Numbered from the stretch's first letter, positions 35,301 through 42,640 are shown. The stretch: 64,000 nucleotides of DNA from Hepsetus odoe (GCA_017165825.1 CM029387.1:752363-816362); one strand, 5' to 3'. Notes: generated by a model from the sequence alone, not told the origin. Program-made: numbers and translations.

Positions 35301-36885
35301 TTCTGTAGTTTCCTGAACATGTATCTCGGTCTAAACGCACAGAGTTTCATTCTAACCAACTTTAAGGTCAATATAAATTTTTTCACCACCGTTATTCTTC
35401 AGCACAACTCAGCTCCCGTAGACCAGCTCCTTTCTTTAAGTCAGGAACACTTCTCAGGCTTCTTGAAGAATCCCAAGCTTTCTTCTTTGGGCCGTCGTCA
35501 GTCTTTGTTTTGCGTTAAGGTGTCTCCACGTGGTCGTCATCCAACTCTCCATCTATACGGGTTCTTCTTTCACACCATCCCCCTGCATGTCCTCTCTCAC
35601 CACAACCATAAACCTCCTCCTTGTCCTTCCTCTTCTCCTCTTTCCTGGAAGCTGCATCCTCAACATCCTGATATCAATCCTAGAGGTGGGGAGTGTGACC
35701 TCCTGACCTCTGAAGGTCAGGAAGTTTTGGGCAGCAGCTTAAAGGTGCAGCAGGAACCCTGAGAACCTCCAGTGCTGTTAAGACTTCTGAACGGTTTCTC
35801 TTCTCATGTTTCACTGCTCGTCTTTTGTGGTGAGATCACGGGACGCTGTTCTACCAGTCTACCTCCGAGACCGTCCATCTGCCTGGCTCTGGGACGCCGC
35901 CGTTTCCCTTCTGATAAACACTGGGCATTGTTTCAGAGGCCAGCCGGCTGGAATTCGCACCAGATTCCTGCCTGTTCCTGAAAACAGCTTCAGAGGAGGA
36001 GCCGTTTTGTTTTTCGCAGATCTTTCTAGAAGTCCCTGGTGCATGCGTTTCTAAAAAACGGACTGTTTTTTGATCGATTTCTCCACGTCAGGAGTTGGGA
36101 AACATCAGGAATGCCAAAGGAATGTTACAGTAACTCCAGTCAGGCCGATAACAATCAAGAGGCCGTGAACCCACAACCGGACGGCAGCAATGAGCGTGAA
36201 GGAATCTGGCGGGAGTTCACGTTTTACAACGCTCGCTCTGCAGACTGAAATTTGAGCAAAAAAAAGAAGAAGTAAAAACGAGTGCTCTAGAAATGCACCT
36301 GCCATGACGGACTAGAGAGGAACCAGAACTTCTCTAATTTTCTTTCTGTTTCAGAGGGCTTTTATTTTTTTTTTAATACAAGTTTGTGAATTGAACAGGT
36401 CAGATCTTCATCTTCAGCCAAGCCGGTTTGATTTTAAAACATTTTAATTACAGAACGTTCGCTTTTTTCCAGATTTAACCAGGTTTGTCGTTTCTCACGT
36501 CTGGTTTCACCCAGTGAGAATACGACTGCAGGATCGCTCTGATCCACAGTCGGTGCAGTGAACCAACGGAGTCTTCAACTAAACACTCGTCTAATCAACA
36601 CGGTGGGGGTGCGACGAGCGGAGAGATTGCGACAGGCGGAGGGTGCTCCGCGGCGGTAACGCTGGAGGTTTGAGCCAATCGTAAAGAAGGCCGTTGGTCT
36701 AATCGGGCAGAAAGCGAGAGGAGCCTAAGCAGACGCCTCCTCAGATCAAACACTTCACTCCGCGGCGCTGATTAGTCAACGGTGTCAGGGAGAGTCGGTC
36801 AGTGGCGGGAATATTGATCATCGAATCATTGTCCTTCATAGAAAAACAACTGGAGTCACTGTACACATTACACTTCTAACGGAGG

Positions 36886-36932
<47 letters not shown>

Positions 36933-37252
36933 AGCGCGCCTTTTATGGACGTGTAGCACATCAAACAGATGGACTCCTCCACTCGTTTCCCCTCTGCAGC
37001 CACTCTTGGCAGCCCATCTGAACCACAGGCTTTCCTGGCTATCAGGGCAGGACAACAGGCTGCAGGAGGGAGTCGGGAGAGGAAGTGGAGGTCGGGGCGA
37101 GAGAGGGAGGGAGACGGAGACGGAGAGAGACGGCGGGGGAGGCAACAGACCGGGCATTTCGTCCTTCTTTATGGTCAGAAAAACCTGTGTTAGTTTCCAC
37201 CAGCTGCTCCTGCAGAACAGGCCTGACCCTGTGTGTCCGGAGACGGAGGGGG

Positions 37253-37294
<42 letters not shown>

Positions 37295-40200
37295 CTATGG
37301 ACTAAATGCAAGCCTTTTCACTACATTTACTCGCAAATGTCACGCTTGATACCTCGGCCTCTTTTAATGATCATTTCCTCTCGTTCGTTCTGCGTACTCG
37401 TACTTACAGGATCATCACCCAAGATCTCCACATTCTCGCAGCCAGCGGTTTATTTTGGTCTGCACTCTTGGCGGGGTGCTTTAATCACATTCCTGATATA
37501 ATCTGTCGCTGAAAACTCTGTCCGGACAGGAAATCCACCGAGACGCGTTTGGGTTTTGGGCACAACTTTGTGACATAATGGAAGCAAAACATGATCATAA
37601 ATATCCCTGCAAACACTAATAAAACAACTCGAAGAGCTTCAGAAACAATCTGCTTTTTAATCTGAACAGTCAAAGCTAATCCACTGTTGCACGTCACACT
37701 TCCAGAACCGCAACCTCCTCTAATCCACAGTTCCTAATAACGAGCACAGTCTGCGGGCGTTTAGCCAGCGCCGCCTGGGCACTTCTGTCCACGCTGGACA
37801 CAATGGACCAACAGTGACCGAGGAGTCATGTGAGACGGGGCGAGGCGTTCCAACTTTTGCCCGAGACGAACGGGCAGAAAATCCCCACTGCATCAGTTAC
37901 CTCTCTACTAGTTAGGAACCACATGACCAGTCACTCCACCAGCAATCAACTGGATCCAGCAGAGCTCTAGACTTCTATACTACTGTGAAGAGCCAGGCTT
38001 CCACTAACCCTCATTCAGCGCTGACTCATGAATTATTCAGCATCCGTAATGAGTTATTCTCCATCTTTAATGCACTAATCAGCACCCACTATGAATTATT
38101 CAATATCTAGTATGAATTATTCTTTATGTACTCAATTTAGTATCCCTGATGGTGCTCCTCATCTACTGTCAATTATTTAGTATTCACTATAAAATATTCA
38201 ATATCTACTACGAATAATTAATTACCCTGCAGATTGTCTCACATAACTACCATCAATTAAAGGAAAAGGTGCATGGTTAGGCATTAAACACACGCACACG
38301 CACACACACGCACGCACACTGAACATGTCAAAGCCTCACACTCCAGCTTCTATGAAAGCAGCTGAGGGTCGTTCAGGAAAAGGCCGGGCGAGAGGCAGGC
38401 ACCGCAGGGGCCCGGGGCGCGAGAGGCCTGCTCTACAAACACGTTTGCAGATTGTCGCCCTTTTCGGCAACAAAGACTCCTGGATGACACGGTCCCGCCG
38501 GCTCGCCGGGGCAGTGACTCGGGTTGGTAAGTTTATATCTTCCATGATAAAGAAGGAGGCGAGGAGAGCTTTACATTTAGCGGAGGAAAAGTGTTTAGTT
38601 AGCGCGCTGTTCGTCCCGATCAGAGCACCACCACAAGCTTCAGTCCACGACATTCAGTCCCACATGAATTATTAACCTTTAAGTGTCCGTCTTGTTCACG
38701 AGGCTCTTAAAGCACAGGACTGTTAAAGAGGCAGAGGCTGGACGTCGGTTCTCCAGAAAAATGATCAACCAGGTTCCGGATAAGGACGCCACGGCGACAG
38801 GACAAAGTGCAGAACACAGAAATATCCTCATATCATTTCATACTGCACAGGTAGAGCTTTATATACACACACAGGCGACATATAGACTGTTTTACTTTAT
38901 TTTATTAGCGGTGCAGCGTCTCAGCATCGCGTTTTAATTCTTTTAAAAACTACAAGCAAGTTTTATTTTTCTAATCAGTTTAGTGATTTTCATCGGGCAG
39001 CGGTGGCCTAGCAGTTAGGGAGTCGCCCCCAGCATCAGGTGGGTTCGAATCCCAGACCGGTAGGTTGCAAATTCCCTCGGTAAGACCATCCACGTCACTG
39101 CTCCCTGGGCGCTTTCACTAGCTGCCCCTGCTGCGCGGTGTGTGGGTCAAAAGCAGAGGTTGAATCTGGTTGTGTTTCTGAGTGCCGTGTTTCACCGTCA
39201 GAATATTAGGAGCATCAGTGGTACGATGATGGTATTGCTGTGAGGGTCTGATTGTATCAGTGGTGCTGATGATGAACATTGCTGTGAGGTCTGATTGTAT
39301 CAGTGGTGCGATGATGAACATTGCTGTGAGGGTCTGATTGTATCAGTGAGGTACTGATGATGAACATTGCTGTGAGGTCTGAGTTGTATCAGTGAGTGCT
39401 GATGATAGACATTGCTGTAGAGGTCTGATTGTATCAGTGAGGTACTGATGATGAACATTGCTGTGAGGGTCTGATTGTATCAGTGAGGTACTGATGATGA
39501 ACATTGCTGTGAGGTCTGGTGTAGAGAGCATTGTGGTCAGTACCTCCACTCCAGCTCAGCCGAGGCCGAGCTCCAGAACCCAGCGCTCCTGTGTAAAATT
39601 TTCAATTGGCTCGGGTTACTATGGCAACACAAGCCGTGGGCACCCACGGATTAGGGTCTGGGTACTTTTGGACATGCGGGGTGTGTGCAGGCTGCAGTGA
39701 GTCGGGGTGGGAACATGCGGGACGGACCGCGGGGAAGTGGCGCCGCACACCCAATTAAAGGACCCGCAGAACAGACCAATCAGACTCCTCCGCCAGGACG
39801 TCTGCAGTGGTTTTCGGCTGCAGGGTCACGTTTAGGTCACCACCCGCGCTCTGACGTCACCGGCCCACAAACAGCCCCACAGCAGAACCGCTCACGGGCC
39901 GAACTCACAGCTGGGTCTTCCAGGACTGTAATACTGACACTGGACTGCGCGCACACACACACACACACACACACTGTGAACATCTGTGTGTGTGTGTGTA
40001 TTTGTTTATGCATGCATGTGTGTGTGTGTTAATAATCTAGTAATACACACACCTGTACATGTTTTTGTACACACACACAAACATATACATAAACACACAC
40101 ACGCACGCGCGCACTCGGAGACAGAAAGAGGCCTAAAGAAAGACAAACGGGGAAAAGGAGAGCTGGAGAGCTGGAGAGATGGAGAGATGGAGTGAAAGTG

Positions 40201-40590
40201 TGTGTGAGATGGTAACCTGGATCTCTGCAGCTCGAGCGGGGCTCCTCCCTCCGGACAGCAGAATCCGCCGCTCGCGCTCTGCCTGCACGCGGGCGCCGTT
40301 CCCTGAGTGAACGTGTGGAGGCGGCCTCTGCACGCGGAGAACGGAGAGCCGAGCGAGGGAGCCGTGGAGGCCCACGAGTCCCCGGCGGCGTCTGCGCGCG
40401 CTCCCGCGGCCCAGTGCGGCGCGGAGGGTACGGGCGCGCGCTCGGTCCGGGGCTCTTGCTCGAGGCGCTCTCGCGCCACCGGACGCCCGTCCAGCGAGAT
40501 GTTGGACAGGAAGGAGAGCGCAGCCTCGCGCCGCCGCGGGTCCGCGCGCCTGCGGGACACCTCCACCCCGGACAGCGCCGCTGCCGCCAT
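16273..40590 (-). CDS. cables1: CABLES1-like Cdk5/Abl enzyme substrate, complete (ten coding exons)
   Basis: CABLES proteins link cyclin-dependent kinases (CDK2, CDK5) to c-Abl-type tyrosine kinases and restrain the cell cycle. Ten exons (40217-40590, 33122-33193, 32038-32130, 28191-28268, 22953-23058, 22047-22200, 20949-21052, 18720-18826, 17168-17375, 16273-16413) join in phase to 479 codons including TAG. In order: RRREAALSFLSNISLDGRP near residue 20, QRSRRRLISQRSSLETLEDI, CRTLSGSPRP, ISGRRSFYSVFSVLPYRD, IGLEGVELGADGK, NTIDSTSSFSQSR, DPNLLDDPQWPCGKHKRVLI, then a C-terminal cyclin-box-like domain (EEPTVAMAFVYFEKL, NRKLCAGACVLLAAKIG, RRELIAFEFPVLVALEF). CABLES1 is chosen over CABLES2 because NPC1 is adjacent, as on human 18q11. 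The length (478 residues) is far below human CABLES1 (about 630), because exon 1 is short. Confidence 0.93.
16414..17167 (-). other. cables1: CABLES1 intron 9
   Basis: 754 bp containing one SINE (16784-16965). Nothing else recognised. Confidence 0.6.
16784..16965 (-). repeat. tRNA-derived SINE (family A)
   Basis: Minus orientation, from GAGTAAAAGTGACTATTC to GGATTCGAACCC and CTAGGCCATCGCTGC. Sense to the CABLES1 transcript. Confidence 0.75.
17168..17375 (-). CDS. cables1: CABLES1 coding exon 9 (core of the cyclin-box-like domain)
   Basis: 208 bp. The acceptor GTCTTCCAG ends at 17376. Reads LKREIRKLAQEECGYEEPTV then AMAFVYFEKLVLQGKLHKQN and CAGACVLLAAKIGGDLKKHE, ending LLID. The donor GTAGGT (17167) restores phase 0 with exon 10 (K LEERF). 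A second GT four bases on (17163) would break the frame, so it was not chosen. Confidence 0.93.
17376..18719 (-). other. cables1: CABLES1 intron 8
   Basis: 1.34 kb. Contains the solo arm (about 17603-17765) of the fold-back repeat seen in the last NPC1 intron. The rest is AT-rich and unassigned. Confidence 0.55.
18720..18826 (-). CDS. cables1: CABLES1 coding exon 8
   Basis: 107 bp. The acceptor CCATGCAG ends at 18827; the donor GTGAGG begins at 18719. Reads TTVIEYVKPSDLKKDMNETF then KEKFPHIRLTLSKIR, the start of the cyclin-like fold. Leaves two bases for the next exon (Ser). Confidence 0.92.
18936..19262 (-). repeat. Composite of SINE family C and family A fragments
   Basis: 18936-19050 has CTCTTATCCAAAGCAG and TTTTGCTCAGGAGCTCAAATG (family C phrases). 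19050-19262 continues as family A (GTGTGAAACACAGGGAACC, GGGACGGTACCTTGATCAAG). Confidence 0.6.
20554..20825 (-). repeat. Full-length SINE (family A), CABLES1 intron 7
   Basis: From AGTGAAAAAAGTGAAAGTG to CGCTAGACCACCACTGCCCC. Very similar to the copies at 47227 and 55200 (reverse orientation), pointing to a young subfamily. Confidence 0.85.
20949..21052 (-). CDS. cables1: CABLES1 coding exon 7
   Basis: 104 bp. The acceptor GATCCACAG ends at 21053; the donor GTGAGC begins at 20948. Reads NELGDFREYDPNLLDDPQWP then CGKHKRVLIFPSYM, a conserved block leading into the cyclin-box-like domain. Confidence 0.92.
21053..22046 (-). other. cables1: CABLES1 intron 6
   Basis: About 1 kb. A degenerate CAATCAATC/CATCCATC tract occupies 21145-21345. 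The rest is unassigned. Confidence 0.55.
22047..22200 (-). CDS. cables1: CABLES1 coding exon 6
   Basis: 154 bp. The acceptor GTCCTCAG ends at 22201; the donor GTGCCC begins at 22046. Reads TVSYMQFLYPTNVLGRRNTI then DSTSSFSQSRNASHRSLSLA. This Ser-rich linker is kept in the family and contains candidate kinase sites. Confidence 0.9.
22357..22590 (+). repeat. ~60-bp minisatellite, about four copies
   Basis: Unit: ACACCCAGAGAGAGAGAG, GGACAGTTCTACTGAGTGA, GGGGGAGAGGGAGGACCAC. Copies differ in the number of GA pairs and in GAGG/GATG. The same unit recurs at 27845-27985. Confidence 0.9.
22690..22745. repeat. (AAT)n microsatellite
   Basis: Some 13 AAT units with AT-rich flanks. Confidence 0.85.
22953..23058 (-). 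CDS. cables1: CABLES1 coding exon 5
   Basis: 106 bp. The acceptor CCCCAGCAG (tandem CAGCAG, so a 3-base alternative acceptor is possible) ends at 23059; the donor GTGAGG begins at 22952. Reads DVKIETGRQRHPSGGVSAKE then IGLEGVELGADGK. Ends on a codon boundary. Confidence 0.9.
23575..24025 (+). repeat. Interspersed repeat (family E)
   Basis: Shares long stretches with 56105-56660: GGTTCTAGATAAAGGGGTTC, TTCACTGCTTCATGTCTTAA, GGTACAGAGACTGGACTGAA, GGGGCTCAAGACTTTTAAAC and TTTGAGCTGCAAACCAATCA. Parts recur at 58095 and 59425. No coding capacity; class unknown. Confidence 0.7.
24029..24340 (+). repeat. Interspersed repeat (family D), diverged copy
   Basis: Matches the 389-bp element at 46260 in phrases such as GGAACCAGACGTCTGAACG, GATTCTGGACTAAAACTGAA and CACCGTCCCACAGAGACACT, but is clearly older. 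Confidence 0.6.
24990..25345 (-). repeat. SINE-like repeat (family B, AFC-SINE-like)
   Basis: Reverse orientation of a fish SINE with GAACATGT/GTTTCCTCC and 'tccagcacc...cgaccctaattaggacaagcgg'-like tail phrases (here CACTTGTCCTGATTAGAATC at the left). The same family is at 50668 and 51072. Confidence 0.6.
26783..26932 (-). repeat. SINE (family C)
   Basis: AGAGTGACTTCCATGTCC at the left, GATTCGAACCCGAGACC and CTACCACTAGACCGCCATC at the right: a tRNA-like head in reverse orientation. Confidence 0.65.
27845..27985 (+). repeat. ~60-bp minisatellite, second locus, two to three copies
   Basis: Same unit as 22357-22590 (GGGGGAGAGGGAGGACCACC, ACACACCCAGAGAGAGAG), same orientation, 5.3 kb away and about 205 bp downstream (in transcription) of exon 4. 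Confidence 0.9.
28191..28268 (-). CDS. cables1: CABLES1 coding exon 4
   Basis: 78 bp. The acceptor CTTTATAG ends at 28269; the donor GTATGT begins at 28190. Reads IVLISGRRSFYSVFSVLPYR then DCSQTG. Human has Cys where this has Tyr in RRSF[C/Y]S. Phase 2 on both sides. Confidence 0.9.
29341..29525 (-). repeat. SINE (family C)
   Basis: TTTACATTTACGGCATTTATC and CAGACGCTCTTCTCCAGAG at the left; GATTTGATCCTGAGACC at the right. It runs straight into the 31-bp minisatellite. Confidence 0.65.
29510..29755 (+). repeat. 31-bp minisatellite, about eight copies
   Basis: Unit AGCAAGTACCCTATATAG plus ATTAGTCTAGATT with single-base variants (TAAATA, CTTATA, TTGGTC). It appears to have grown out of the end of the adjacent SINE, whose own sequence ends AGGCAAGTACCCTATAG. 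Confidence 0.9.
30908..30998 (+). repeat. 27-bp tandem triplicate
   Basis: Unit TTCCGGACTGACATTCCGG plus ACGTGAGG, three and a bit copies. TTCCGGA...TTCCGG half-sites give it dyad symmetry. Confidence 0.9.
32038..32130 (-). CDS. cables1: CABLES1 coding exon 3
   Basis: 93 bp. Reads CRTLSGSPRPKSFKKVHFIK then NMKQHDVRNG, flanked by split Arg codons. The donor GTACGC begins at 32037. The acceptor CTCAG is the end of a 266-bp (TC)n-like tract (GA-rich on the given strand), so the usual branch point and pyrimidine tract region is entirely microsatellite. Confidence 0.92.
32131..32396 (+). repeat. (GA)n-rich microsatellite forming the CABLES1 exon 3 acceptor tract
   Basis: 266 bp of GA with GACA and GGGGGA interruptions. 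In transcript sense it is (UC)n. It contains no CT (no sense AG) from 32133 to 32395, and no T (no sense adenosine) from 32133 to 32309. Confidence 0.95.
32131..33121 (-). other. cables1: CABLES1 intron 2
   Basis: 991 bp whose 3' quarter in transcript sense is the microsatellite above. The rest (32400-33120) is unassigned and repeat-poor. Confidence 0.6.
33122..33193 (-). CDS. cables1: CABLES1 coding exon 2
   Basis: 72 bp. The acceptor CCTGCAG ends at 33194; the donor GTACGA begins at 33121. Reads RRLISQRSSLETLEDIEENA then PLR, with split Arg codons at both ends (phase 2). It is highly conserved in CABLES1 and CABLES2. Confidence 0.92.
33640..34675 (+). repeat. 46-bp satellite array, about 22 copies
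   Basis: Unit ACAATCAGACCCTCACAGCA plus ATGTTCATCATCAGTACCTC plus ACTGAT. Variants: CGGTACC for CAGTACC, and scrambled units near 34115-34190. The length is not a multiple of three, so ORFs through it shift and have no meaning. Confidence 0.95.
34686..34897 (-). repeat. SINE (family A) at the inner end of the left arm
   Basis: GTGAAACACGGCACTCAATG to CTAGGCCACCGCTGCCCC. A short satellite remnant (GTGACCCTCACAGCAATGTTC-like) follows at 34899-34922, so the SINE probably inserted into the array. Confidence 0.85.
35560..35680 (-). mobile_element. LINE 3' fragment
   Basis: CCCCCTGCATGTCCTCTCTC, CATAAACCTCCTCCTTGTCC and CTCTTTCCTGGAAGCT match 41757-41870 in the same order and orientation, i.e. 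the C-terminal coding region of the same non-LTR element. Confidence 0.7.
36888..36930. repeat. (TG)n microsatellite
   Basis: About 21 TG units. Confidence 0.95.
37254..37292. repeat. (TG)n microsatellite
   Basis: About 19 TG units, 330 bp from the previous run. Confidence 0.95.
38995..39200 (+). repeat. SINE (family A) at the inner end of the right arm
   Basis: GGGCAGCGGTGGCCTAGCAG to GTTGTGTTTCTGAGTGCCGTG. It pairs with the SINE in the left arm, so it inserted before the duplication or was copied with it. Confidence 0.85.
38995..39862. repeat. Right arm of large inverted repeat
   Basis: Reverse-complement order of the left arm: SINE 38995-39200, satellite about 39200-39530 (about seven degraded units), GC-rich block 39540-39862 ending GCTCTGACGTCACCG. 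The satellite here is far shorter than in the left arm. Confidence 0.92.
39950..40105. repeat. (CA)n/(TG)n cluster beside CABLES1 exon 1
   Basis: Alternating CA and TG runs (39951-39975, 39987-39998, 40018-40030, 40075-40105) between the right arm and the exon 1 donor; potentially Z-DNA forming. Confidence 0.8.
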
Positions 40591-40690
40591 GGAGAACCGG
40601 GACAGCGGACCAGAACCGGGCCTCCAACCGGACCTCAATTGGACCGGGCCATCGGGCTGTCAGCGGAACGGGGGACAGAAAAACACAGCC
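40215..40690. promoter_or_regulatory. cables1: CpG-island-like region over CABLES1 exon 1
   Basis: Dense CG dinucleotides (GCGCGCTCCCGCGG, GGGCGCGCGCTCGG, CGCCGCCGCGGG) across the first exon and its 5' side, in contrast with the AT-rich flanks. Usual for a housekeeping/developmental promoter. Confidence 0.65.
40217..40590 (-). CDS. cables1: CABLES1 coding exon 1
   Basis: Starts at ATG 40590-40588 (MAAAALSGVEVSRRR) in CpG-rich DNA. An in-frame upstream ATG at 40638 is possible, but family members begin MAAA. RREAALSFLSNISLDGRP is a family hallmark, and GRLHTFTQG is also kept. The donor GTTACC (40216-40211) is non-consensus at +3/+4. 374 bp leave two bases (AG) to form Arg with exon 2. Much of the human Ala/Pro/Gly-rich N-terminal insert is missing. 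Confidence 0.88.
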
Positions 40691-40861
40691 ATGTCCCTCT
40701 GTCCGTCCGTGTGTGTGTTTTCAGCACGAGGTGTGTGTGTGTGTGTGTGAAGGGGGGGTGGGTGGTTGGGGCTGGGGGGTGGTGGTGGCTAGTTGTCACG
40801 TGCGCGAAACAGGAAAACGAAACTCACCAATCAGCTTCAAGGAACGGTTTGCTCCTCCCCC

Positions 40862-40892
40862 ATATATATATTTTTTTCACTCGCCCCGCCCA
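40862..40892 (-). promoter_or_regulatory. cables1: Candidate CABLES1 core promoter (GC box and TATA-like run)
   Basis: In transcript sense a GC box TGGGCGGGGC (40892-40883) is followed by AAAAAAATATATATATG (40878-40862). A transcription start about 30 bases on (near 40835) would leave a 5' UTR of about 245 nt. The TATA-like run could be a simple AT repeat. Confidence 0.35.
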
Positions 40893-41639
40893 CATTTCCT
40901 TTCTCCTCACTAGGCTGTGCCATTCCTCCAAAAAACAAATAAAAATCTATAAACCTCAGAAAAATCTGTCAAAAAGAAATAAAACATGTAATAAAACTCT
41001 TAAAATAAATCTAAAAATAACGTTTTTATTCACCTCCCCAAAAGAAACAAAAACCAAAAAATTAACATTACAAAAAAAAGTGATGTATTTTTTCAGTTTA
41101 TTTTTTTAGTTTTCTTCTTTCAGTTACAGCAAACTATAAAATCCTAATTTTGAGTGTGAATAACTATAAATAATATTTAAAAATCCACATTGTGTTTAGT
41201 TAAACTCACTGCAGATCACGTGGGCTGCTCCACAGAGCAGGATTTCTGAGTTTAGCCAGATAACTTGAACCCAAAGTCAAGCTTGTCTAATAGATAAATA
41301 GTTGAGGGGTGTTTCTATTGGACAGTGCTGGGTTTTAGGCTTAAGTGATCTGGTGAACTCAGGAATCCTGCTGAAACAGAAGTGTTTCTCTGAGTGTAGG
41401 TTTGGGATATGAAGGGGTTAAAGTTCACTGCACTGTAAGAGTCTGAGTAAGATTCTCTGCTTCACATTGGGTCAAAACGAGGAAAATACACCAAGAAAAC
41501 ACAAAACCTGCTGTCCTTCAGAGAAAATGAGTAAATTAGAGCGACAATATCACTAATTTACGCTTCAAACGTGAGACTGGTAAACAAAATGACGCAATAT
41601 CTGCATCAGCACACTAATCAGCGCAGTGGCGCCATCTGG

Positions 41640-41960
41640 TGGTCAAACGTGTCTAGTACACGTTCAATATTTTTCCTCTTCTTCTTTCAGCTGCTCACGT
41701 TTGGGTTTCCATAGCGTTTCAACCGTCTCCATGTCTTCCTTCCTGTCGTCCTCTTTCACACCGTCCCCCTGCATGTCCTCTCTCACCAAATCCATAAACC
41801 TCCTCTTCGTCCTTCCTCTTCTCCTCTTTCCTGGAAGCTCCATCTTCAACATCCTTCTCCTGATATACTCCTCGTCTCTCCTCTGGACACGTCCAAACCA
41901 ACACAGTCTCACTCCTCTCACTCTGTCTCCAAAACGTCCAACCTGAGCTGGTGTATACTC
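41640..41960 (-). pseudogene. LINE ORF2 C-terminal fragment
   Basis: Minus-strand translation contains WFGRVQRRDEEYIRRRML then GKRRRGRTKRRFMDLVREDM, the typical C-terminal end of a non-LTR retrotransposon polyprotein of fish. It is separated from its reverse-transcriptase part by an inserted SINE. The clade is not assigned. Confidence 0.75.
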
Positions 41961-42009
41961 CTAGTATACTCATTTCTAATCTTGCCCATCATCATCACAA
42001 TGTCACCAG

Positions 42010-42264
42010 CCAACAGCGGTGGCCTAGTGTTTAGGGAGTCGGCCACAGGATCAGAAGATTGTGGGTTCAAACCCCTTACCAGTAGGTTGCCCTTAGGTAC
42101 CCTTGAGTAAGGTACCGTCCCCGTCACTGCTCGCCGGGCGCTATCATAGCTGCCCCCTGCTGCACGGTGTTTGCATGGGTTAAATGCAGAGGTCCAGTTT
42201 CGTTGTGGTTCTCTGTGTGCTGTGCTGTGACCTCGCAATGATTGGAATAGTCACTTTCACTTTT
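42010..42264 (+). repeat. SINE (family A) inserted in the LINE
   Basis: AACAGCGGTGGCCTAGTG to GTCACTTTCACTTTTTT, opposite orientation to the LINE it splits. Confidence 0.85.
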
Positions 42265-42265
42265 T

Positions 42266-42640
42266 TAAACATCAACATCCACGTGGACTCCTCTCTAACC
42301 TCGTCCATCAACCTGCCCATTACCATGGCAAACAGAAGAGGTTCAGCGCTGATCCTTGATGTAATCTCACCTTTACTTTAAATGCATTCATCACTCCCAC
42401 TGCAGATCTCACCACTGTTACACTCCCCTCATACGTATCCTGAACTACTCTCACATACTTCTCTGCCACTCCTGACTTCCTCATACAAAACCACAACTCC
42501 TCTCCAGGCACCCTGTCATATGCTTTCTCCAAGTCCACAAATTCACAATGCAGCTCCTTCTGACCTTCCTGTACTTCTCCATCAACACCCTCAGAGCACA
42601 CATTTGTCTGTGGTGCTCCATACTGCTGTTCACTGATTAT
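42266..42640 (-). pseudogene. LINE reverse-transcriptase fragment
   Basis: Minus-strand reading includes FVDLEKAYDRVPGEELWFC, KSGVAEKYVRVVQDTYEG and KVKVRLHQGSALN: reverse transcriptase motifs (F..DLEKAYDRV; LHQGSALS in active copies). The YADD-box region is missing and the end is corrupted, so it is dead. Confidence 0.85.

Larger units (their letters stand above)
34923..38994. other. Loop between the inverted-repeat arms
   Basis: No exon recognised. Contains a LINE fragment (35560-35680), a repeat-poor block (36600-36880), (TG)n runs at 36888-36930 and 37254-37292, and AT-rich degenerate repeats around 38030-38220. ORFs at 38325-38675 on both strands have no recognisable product. Confidence 0.5.
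33194..40216 (-). other. cables1: CABLES1 intron 1
   Basis: 7.0 kb. It starts and ends close to the two arms of a large inverted repeat (33295-34897 and 38995-39862). The loop between the arms (34898-38994) contains a LINE fragment, two (TG)n runs and unassigned sequence. Confidence 0.7.

Noticed and set aside
38325..38675. ORFs of 116 (+) and 105 (-) codons in CABLES1 intron 1
   Set aside because: No recognisable domain, no splice partners, and composition is ordinary for GC-rich intronic DNA. Left as unassigned.
40006..41109. Long ORFs on both strands over CABLES1 exon 1
   Set aside because: The GC-rich exon lacks stops in shadow frames; only the minus-strand frame with REAALSFLSNISLDGRP matches the family.
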